Of a stretch of 64,000 bases of DNA, positions 59,181-64,000 are shown in pieces. The notes beneath the pieces were generated by a model. That model made no database searches. It was not told the origin of the DNA and was given only the letters and a program-made list of their open reading frames with translations. The DNA is from Methylibium sp. Root1272 (GTDB lineage Bacteria > Pseudomonadota > Gammaproteobacteria > Burkholderiales > Burkholderiaceae_C). The stretch is from positions 227,726 through 291,725 of the forward strand of contig NZ_LMDY01000016.1 of NCBI RefSeq assembly GCF_001425905.1. Direction: 5' to 3'. Both the position numbers and the translations under genes were made by a program. Within the stretch, counting starts at the first letter, position 1. Every line of letters begins with the position of its first letter.

Positions 59181-59846
59181 ATGCCTGCCAACTCATCCGC
59201 TCCGGTCCGCGCTGGCCCTGCCACCACCCGGCGCAGCCATGCCGAGCGGGGCGACGCACGCGAAGGCACCCGGGCCCGGCTGGTGCGCGCCGGCATCGAG
59301 GCCGTGCTCGAACGCGGCTGGGCTGCCAGCGGCGTGGACGCGGTGTTGCGTTCCGCCGGTGTCCCGAAAGGTTCGTTCTATCACTACTTCCCCAGCAAGG
59401 ACGACTTCGGCTACGCGGTGCTGGACGGTTACCAGACCTTCTTCCTGAGGCGGCTCGAACGCTGCTTCGGCGGCGAAGCGCCGAAGCAGCGCCACCTGGA
59501 CACGCAGTTCGCCGCCTTCCTGGCTGAGTCGCTCGACGGCATGGCGCGGCACGGCTGGCAGCGCGGTTGCCTCGTCGGCGCGCTGGGCCAGGAGCTGGGC
59601 GGGCTGCACGACGGCTTCCGGCAGCGGCTGCTGGCGTCGCTCGACGAATGGGGCGAAGTGCTGGCGCGTGCGCTCACCGCGGCGCAGGTGCGCGGCGAGG
59701 TGCGCCGCGGTCTCGATCCCGCGCAGGCCGCGCGCGGCTTCTGGACGGCCTGGGAAGGAGCCGTGCTGCGTGCCCGCCTGGCGCGCGACGGAGCGCCGCT
59801 GGAGGCGGCCATCGCCGATTTCCGACGGCTCGTCGCGCCCGACTGA
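59181..59846 (+). CDS. acuR: TetR-family transcriptional repressor AcuR-like
   Basis: A 221-residue TetR regulator with the helix-turn-helix in VLERGWAASGVDAVLRSAGVPKGSFYHYFPSKDDFG and a ligand domain whose GCLVGALGQELG segment is shared with AcuR. In Rhodobacter AcuR represses acuI and responds to acrylate. The gene precedes acuI by 48 bp in the same direction, supporting the name. No ribosome-binding site is present before the ATG, fitting a leaderless transcript. Confidence 0.85.
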   Translation: MPANSSAPVRAGPATTRRSHAERGDAREGTRARLVRAGIEAVLERGWAASGVDAVLRSAGVPKGSFYHYFPSKDDFGYAVLDGYQTFFLRRLERCFGGEAPKQRHLDTQFAAFLAESLDGMARHGWQRGCLVGALGQELGGLHDGFRQRLLASLDEWGEVLARALTAAQVRGEVRRGLDPAQAARGFWTAWEGAVLRARLARDGAPLEAAIADFRRLVAPD

Positions 59847-59894
59847 GCCACCCCGAACCGACCACGACGATTCACTCACCAGGAGACGACAGAC

Positions 59895-60875
59895 ATGTTC
59901 AAGGCTTTGGTGCTCGACAAGAGCGAGGGTTTCCGCGCCGAGGTGCGCGAGGTCGACGACAGCTTCCTGCCGGAAGGTGACGTCACGGTGGCGATCGACT
60001 ACTCCACCCTCAACTACAAGGACGGCCTGGCGATCACCAACCGTCTGCCGGTCGTGCGCAACTGGCCGATGGTCGCCGGCATCGACGGCTCCGGCACCGT
60101 GGTCGAGAGCACCCACCCGGACTGGAAGGCCGGTGACCGTGTGGTGCTGAACGGCTTCGGCGTCGCCGAGGTCCACAAGGGCTGCCTGGCGGGCAAGGCG
60201 CGGCTCAAGGGCGATTGGCTGGTGCGCCTGCCCGATGCCTTCACGCCCCGGCAGGCGATGGCGATCGGCACGGCCGGCTACACCGCGATGCTGAGCGTGC
60301 TGGCGCTCGAGCGCTACGGCATCAAGGCCGGCGATGGCGAGGTGCTGGTGACCGGCGCGACCGGTGGCGTCGGCTCGGTTGCGGTGGCGCTGCTCCACAA
60401 GCTGGGTCATCGTGTCGTCGCGGCCACCGGCAAGTCCAGCGAGGCGGCCTATCTGAAACAGCTCGGTGCCGAGTCGGTGATCGATCGCGCCGAGCTGAGC
60501 GCGCCCGGCAAGCCGCTGCAGACCGAACGCTGGGCCGCGGTGGTCGACGCGGTGGGCAGCCACACGCTCGTCAACGCTTGTGCGCAGACGCGCTACGGCG
60601 GTGCCGTGACCGCCTGCGGCCTGGCGCAGGGAGCCGACCTGCCGGGCACCGTGATGCCTTTCATCCTGCGCAGCGTGGCGCTGCTCGGCGTGGACAGCGT
60701 GATGGCGCCGCTGACGCTGCGCCAGCAGGCCTGGGCGCGTCTTGCGAAGGATCTGGACCCCGCGCTGCTGCAGTCGATGACCACCGAGATCGGCCTGGAC
60801 GAGGCCATCGATGCCGCGGCCAAGTTGATGCGGGGCGAGGTGCGCGGCCGCATCGTGGTGCGCACGCAGGGCTGA
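59895..60875 (+). CDS. acuI: acrylyl-CoA reductase (NADPH) AcuI
   Basis: A 326-residue quinone-oxidoreductase-type MDR protein of the AcuI/YhdH group, which reduces the toxic electrophile acryloyl-CoA to propionyl-CoA with NADPH. The N-terminal STLNYKDGLAIT, the nucleotide motif VTGATGGVGSVAVALLHKLGH and GKSSEAAYLKQLGA are characteristic. An AGGAGACG site precedes the ATG. The propionate-CoA ligase gene at the window end fits a propionyl-CoA theme. It converges with the next gene after 10 bp. Confidence 0.93.
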   Translation: MFKALVLDKSEGFRAEVREVDDSFLPEGDVTVAIDYSTLNYKDGLAITNRLPVVRNWPMVAGIDGSGTVVESTHPDWKAGDRVVLNGFGVAEVHKGCLAGKARLKGDWLVRLPDAFTPRQAMAIGTAGYTAMLSVLALERYGIKAGDGEVLVTGATGGVGSVAVALLHKLGHRVVAATGKSSEAAYLKQLGAESVIDRAELSAPGKPLQTERWAAVVDAVGSHTLVNACAQTRYGGAVTACGLAQGADLPGTVMPFILRSVALLGVDSVMAPLTLRQQAWARLAKDLDPALLQSMTTEIGLDEAIDAAAKLMRGEVRGRIVVRTQG

Positions 60876-60885
60876 GTGCGTACGC

Positions 60886-62514
60886 TCAGTCCTGCTGTCG
60901 CGTCGACGCCGGCAGCGCCACCATCACCGGCTGGCCCGGCACGGTGCAGCCGGTGTCGCAGCAGCGGCCCGGCTGGCGGTTCCGCGTGATCGCGCGCGTC
61001 TCGTCATGCAGCACGCCGCGGTCGAGCAGTCGTTCGACCAGCTCCACCTTGCTGCCCACCGGGTAGTTGCGCCAGATCTCCTGCTTCAGCGCGGCCGGCG
61101 AGCCGCCGCCGTGCAGGCTGATCACCGAATACCAGCCGCCCTGGTAGGAGGCGGTCAGGTCCTCGATGAAGCGCGCGACCTCGATGCGCTTGTCGTAGGG
61201 CACCGTCGGGTTGGCGCGCAGCACCTCGGACAGCGTGGCGGCGGTGGCCGGGTTATGGTCCTCGTCGGGGCCGGGCAGCGCGACGATCAGGCCGCCCGAG
61301 ACCTCGTGCGCCAGGCGGTGCATGTCGTAGATCTGGGTCGACATCAGCAGCTTGCCGATGTTGCTGAACACCGGCTCCGGCATGAAGCTGCCGCTGTACG
61401 GATCGGCCGTGCCGTACACGCTGGCCGCCACGCCGCAGGCGAAGAAGCCCTCGGTGATCTTGATCAGCTCGACCATCGGCTCGCGCAGGTTGCTCTTCTC
61501 GCCGGGGTCGAAGCCGTTGGCCTCGCACATCAGCGCGCCGGCGCCGATCAGCAGGTCGCCGAAGCCGGCGCGCGCGGCGATGCAGCTGTGGCGATGGTGG
61601 GTGGCGTAGCTGTAGGTCAGCACGCCGCTGTGCTCCCACTCGCCGTCCTGGCCGGCGTAGAACACGCGCTCCCAAGGCACGAACACGCGGTCGAAGATCA
61701 CCACCGCGGTCGCCTGGCCGTAGCGGCGCGAGAACAGCGCTGCGCCGTGCTCGAGCTTGTCGCCCGGCCGTCCGGCCGGTCGCGACACCAGCGTCATGCC
61801 CGGCGCGTCGATCGGCACAGCGCAGCAGACGGCGAAGTCGGCGTCCTCGGCGCCCATGTTGCGTCCGGGCATGACCAGCAGCTCGTGCATGTAGGGCGCG
61901 CCGGTCACGATGGCCTTGGTGCCCGAGATGACGATGCCCTTGCCGTTGCGCTCGACCACGTGCACATAGGTGTCGGGGTTGGCCTGCTGGTGCGGCCGCT
62001 TGCTGCGGTCGCCCTTGGCGTCGGTCATCGCGATGCCGAGGCTCAGGTCCTCGTCCTGCACGCGCGCCAGGTAGGCCTGGAAGCGGGCGCGGTGTTCGGT
62101 GCTGCCCTTGGCGTCGTCGAGACGTGCGCTGACCTGGGCGATGCCGTTCAGCGCATCGTGCATCAGGTAGCGCTGCGCGCAGCCCGTCTCCTGGCACAGC
62201 AGGCGCACCGCCTCGAGCTTGTTGAGCAGGTCACCGGCCGACTCGTTGACGTGCGCCATGCGGTTCACGGTGAGGCCGCGGCTCGACTGCACGGCCAGCG
62301 CCAGCGGCGCCATCGCCGGATCGCGCGCGAAGTCGTAGGTGTAGGCGAGGGCGTTGACGCCGGGCCGCAGCGACGGCGCATCGGCCACCGAGTCGACCAA
62401 CTGGCCGTCGACGTAGACCGTCGGCTTGTAGCGGCGCAGCGAGTCGCGGTAGTCGGCGCCGGACATTAGGGTGGCCGGGCGGGCCGACGGGGCGATGGAG
62501 GTCGGAGCGTTCAT
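60886..62514 (-). CDS. HpaB/AbfD-family flavoprotein, probable monooxygenase
   Basis: A 542-residue member of the 4-hydroxyphenylacetate 3-monooxygenase/4-hydroxybutyryl-CoA dehydratase family with an acyl-CoA dehydrogenase-like fold. Of the four dehydratase iron-sulfur ligands, two are lost: the CxxxC pair is Cys112 and Tyr116, and the ligand after His307 is Ala314. This argues for a cluster-free, reduced-flavin monooxygenase. A C-terminal extension bears the cysteine group CCDTGC (near residues 518-523). No flavin reductase gene is adjacent. It is divergent from a TetR gene across a palindrome. Substrate unknown. Confidence 0.85.
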   Translation of the reverse strand: MNAPTSIAPSARPATLMSGADYRDSLRRYKPTVYVDGQLVDSVADAPSLRPGVNALAYTYDFARDPAMAPLALAVQSSRGLTVNRMAHVNESAGDLLNKLEAVRLLCQETGCAQRYLMHDALNGIAQVSARLDDAKGSTEHRARFQAYLARVQDEDLSLGIAMTDAKGDRSKRPHQQANPDTYVHVVERNGKGIVISGTKAIVTGAPYMHELLVMPGRNMGAEDADFAVCCAVPIDAPGMTLVSRPAGRPGDKLEHGAALFSRRYGQATAVVIFDRVFVPWERVFYAGQDGEWEHSGVLTYSYATHHRHSCIAARAGFGDLLIGAGALMCEANGFDPGEKSNLREPMVELIKITEGFFACGVAASVYGTADPYSGSFMPEPVFSNIGKLLMSTQIYDMHRLAHEVSGGLIVALPGPDEDHNPATAATLSEVLRANPTVPYDKRIEVARFIEDLTASYQGGWYSVISLHGGGSPAALKQEIWRNYPVGSKVELVERLLDRGVLHDETRAITRNRQPGRCCDTGCTVPGQPVMVALPASTRQQD

Positions 62515-62549
62515 GGTGGTGGGCCTTCGCTGGCAGGAGGAATCGAAAA

Positions 62550-62564
62550 TTGAACAGTGTTCAA
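62550..62564. promoter_or_regulatory. palindromic operator between HpaB/AbfD-like and TetR genes
   Basis: TTGAACA-G-TGTTCAA is a perfect 7+1+7 inverted repeat in the short region between the divergent starts, an ideal dimer site for the adjacent TetR regulator. A further TTGATCAA palindrome lies at 62569-62576 and a TATATT -10-like hexamer at 62580-62585 on the plus strand. Confidence 0.7.
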
Positions 62565-62591
62565 AGAATTGATCAACTGTATATTCGAGCG

Positions 62592-63266
62592 ATGCCGAAA
62601 TCAACCACCTTGCCCAGCGCCGAGCGCGGGATGCGGCAGCGCGCCGTGGCCGATGCGCGCCGCGCGCTGGTGCTGGATGCCGCACGCGCGGCCTTCTTCG
62701 AACTCGGCCTCGAGCGCGCCAGCGTGCGCGAGATCGCCCGCCGTGCCGGCTACACGGCGGGCGCGATCTACAGCTACTTCGCGAGCAAGGAGGAGATGTA
62801 CGGTGCGCTGCTCGGTGAGTCGCTCGAACGCCTGAACGACGCCGTGGCCGCGGCCCGCCCGGCGACTGCGCGGCGCGGTGAGCCGGCCGAGGCGGCGGTC
62901 TTGCGCAGCGCGGCCAATGCCTTCTTCGGCTTCTACCGCGAGAACCCGCGCGACCTGGATCTCGGCTTCTACCTGTTCCAGGGCCTGCAGCCGCGCGGCC
63001 TGACGCCCGAGCTCAACGATCAGCTCAATGCCCGCCTGCGCGCGGCCCTGGCGCCCGCGCAACGCGCGCTGGCGCAACTGGGCCTGGGCGAGCGCGACGC
63101 CCTGGCCGAGGTGACCGCACTGTTCGCGCACACCGTGGGCCTGCTGCTGCTGAGCCATACCGGCCGCATCCGCATGTTCCACCAGGAATCCCAGGGGCTG
63201 TTCGATCGTTATCTCGACGCGCTGGTCGAGCGTGCCCTGGGCCGGGTGAAAGGAGCCGCCCGATGA
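62592..63266 (+). CDS. TetR/AcrR family transcriptional regulator
   Basis: A 224-residue TetR regulator with the helix-turn-helix AAFFELGLERASVREIARRAGYTAGAIYSYFASKEEMYGALL and a TetR_C-type ligand domain. It probably represses itself and the divergent HpaB/AbfD-like gene through the palindrome at 62550. The ATG at 62592 was chosen; an in-frame TTG at 62550 has a perfect AGGAGG nine bases before it and would add 14 residues, so the start is uncertain. It overlaps the next gene as ATGA. Confidence 0.88.
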   Translation: MPKSTTLPSAERGMRQRAVADARRALVLDAARAAFFELGLERASVREIARRAGYTAGAIYSYFASKEEMYGALLGESLERLNDAVAAARPATARRGEPAEAAVLRSAANAFFGFYRENPRDLDLGFYLFQGLQPRGLTPELNDQLNARLRAALAPAQRALAQLGLGERDALAEVTALFAHTVGLLLLSHTGRIRMFHQESQGLFDRYLDALVERALGRVKGAAR

Positions 63267-63826
63267 TGACGAACGCGATGTCCGCACCAGGCAGCACGCT
63301 GGTGCTGGTCGACTTCCAGCAGCGGCTGATGCCGGCCATCGCCCACGCCGACGAGGTGCTCGCGCAGGCGACGCTGCTGGCCCGGGCGGCCCGGCTGCTG
63401 GGCATCCGCACCCTCGGCACCGAGCAGAACCCGATCGGGCTGGGGCCGAGTGTCGAGAGCCTGCGTCAGTTCTGCGAAAGTAGCTTGTCGAAAATGCACT
63501 TCGACGCCTGCGCCGACGGCCTGTCGGAACTGATCCGGACGGCGGGCGGTGCGACGGCGGGCGACGTGGTGCTGGCCGGCTGCGAGGCGCATGTGTGCCT
63601 GCTGCAGACGGCGCTGGGGTTGCTGCGTGCCGGGCATGGCGTGTGGGTGGTTGCGCCGGCCTGCGGATCGCGTAAGGTCTTGGATCACGCGCTCGCGATG
63701 CAGAGGCTGCGCGAGGCGGGTGCGGGGGTCGTCAGCACCGAGATGGTCGTGTTCGAGTGGCTGCATTCGTGCCGCCATCCGCGGTTCAAGGAGGTGCTCG
63801 CGCTGCTGAAGACCCCGGCCGCCTGA
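63263..63826 (+). CDS. isochorismatase-like cysteine hydrolase
   Basis: A 187-residue alpha/beta cysteine hydrolase. The catalytic triad is visible as Asp in LVLVDFQ, Lys in SLSKMHFDAC and Cys in GCEAHVCLLQ, with the cis-peptide region before it. It resembles bacterial homologues of ISOC1/YcaC-type hydrolases. Substrate unknown. Its ATG overlaps the TetR stop (63263-63266), with an AAAGGAG site upstream; ATGs at 63266 and 63278 are alternatives. Confidence 0.88.
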   Translation: MMTNAMSAPGSTLVLVDFQQRLMPAIAHADEVLAQATLLARAARLLGIRTLGTEQNPIGLGPSVESLRQFCESSLSKMHFDACADGLSELIRTAGGATAGDVVLAGCEAHVCLLQTALGLLRAGHGVWVVAPACGSRKVLDHALAMQRLREAGAGVVSTEMVVFEWLHSCRHPRFKEVLALLKTPAA

Positions 63827-63867
63827 GCGCCCGACAAGAAGACAGACAAAACACTGGAGACAAGCGC

Positions 63868-64000
63868 ATGACCGACTACGCCACCTTCTACCGCCGCTCG
63901 ATCGAAGACCCGGCGGGATTCTGGGCCGAGCAGGCCAAGCTGATCGACTGGCATCGCCCGTTCGATACGGTGCTCCCAGCTCGGGCGGCTCGATGGCCAC
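63868..64000 (+). CDS. prpE: propionate-CoA ligase, N-terminal fragment cut by window end
   Basis: The first 44 codons of an acyl-CoA synthetase of the PrpE type (MTDYATFYRRSIEDPAGFWAEQ, then LIDWHRPFDTVL). PrpE activates propionate to propionyl-CoA. An ACTGGAGACAAG site precedes the ATG. After residue 37 the sequence no longer resembles the expected DYSxPPFxRW block; the last 25 or so bases may be divergent or misassembled. It lies 41 bp after the isochorismatase-like gene. Confidence 0.75.
   Translation, partial: MTDYATFYRRSIEDPAGFWAEQAKLIDWHRPFDTVLPARAARWP

Noticed and set aside
60886..62514. Naming the gene abfD (4-hydroxybutyryl-CoA dehydratase)
   Set aside because: Two of four iron-sulfur ligands are missing, so dehydratase function is unlikely.

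Overview
The window is high-GC DNA (by eye well above 65 percent) with tightly packed genes, many 4-bp ATGA or GTGA overlaps and several GTG or TTG starts. Gene content (BamC next to dapA, coaBC-dut, RoxA, a small-type SRP RNA, DsbB, an acuR-acuI pair, a GbsR-controlled cyanide-insensitive-type bd oxidase) points to a betaproteobacterium of the order Burkholderiales, most like the Rubrivivax/Leptothrix/Methylibium group. That placement is inference from gene content. No insertion sequence, prophage, CRISPR array or tRNA was seen.

Region 1 (1-8451) is an aldehyde-oxidation block. A sigma-54-type activator (GAF, AAA+ and Fis domains) diverges from a tungsten aldehyde oxidoreductase operon (aorA, aorB, aorC, a MoaD-like sulfur carrier and a small unknown gene). 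An NAD-dependent aldehyde dehydrogenase converges on it. Region 2 (8671-13631) holds a TauE/SafE permease with a divergent LysR regulator, then a GbsR/MarR regulator-cydA-cydB operon. A perfect 30-bp palindrome lies upstream of that operon.

Region 3 (13749-32719) is mostly housekeeping: coaBC-dut, a SlyD-like isomerase, RoxA, an alanine-rich small lipoprotein with a strong terminator, a WalJ-like hydrolase, bamC, dapA, an MFS carrier with a coupled small membrane protein, parE and parC separated by an atypical methyltransferase gene, ridA-dsbB and comEC.

Region 4 (32674-42403) is the most unusual part. Five genes in two blocks encode a transglutaminase/DUF2126 protein, an ATP-grasp/alpha-E fusion, a second transglutaminase, a stand-alone circularly permuted ATP-grasp protein and a stand-alone alpha-E protein. 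Each block is preceded by a close match to a sigma-54 -24/-12 promoter. This looks like a regulated peptide ligation and cleavage system whose substrate is not known.

Region 5 (42420-52271) carries the SRP RNA gene, a divergent PurM-like protein, dnaX-ybaB-recR, a MAPEG protein, mltD-gloB, a methyltransferase whose start codon overlaps that of gloB, rnhA and chrA. Region 6 (52337-64000) holds a cytochrome c, a dihydrolipoamide dehydrogenase-like flavoprotein and molybdopterin cofactor genes (moeA, mobA, moaA) that could also serve the tungsten enzyme. It continues with an NlpC/P60 hydrolase, acuR-acuI, an HpaB/AbfD-family flavoprotein with a divergent TetR regulator, an isochorismatase-like hydrolase and the first codons of a propionate-CoA ligase gene.
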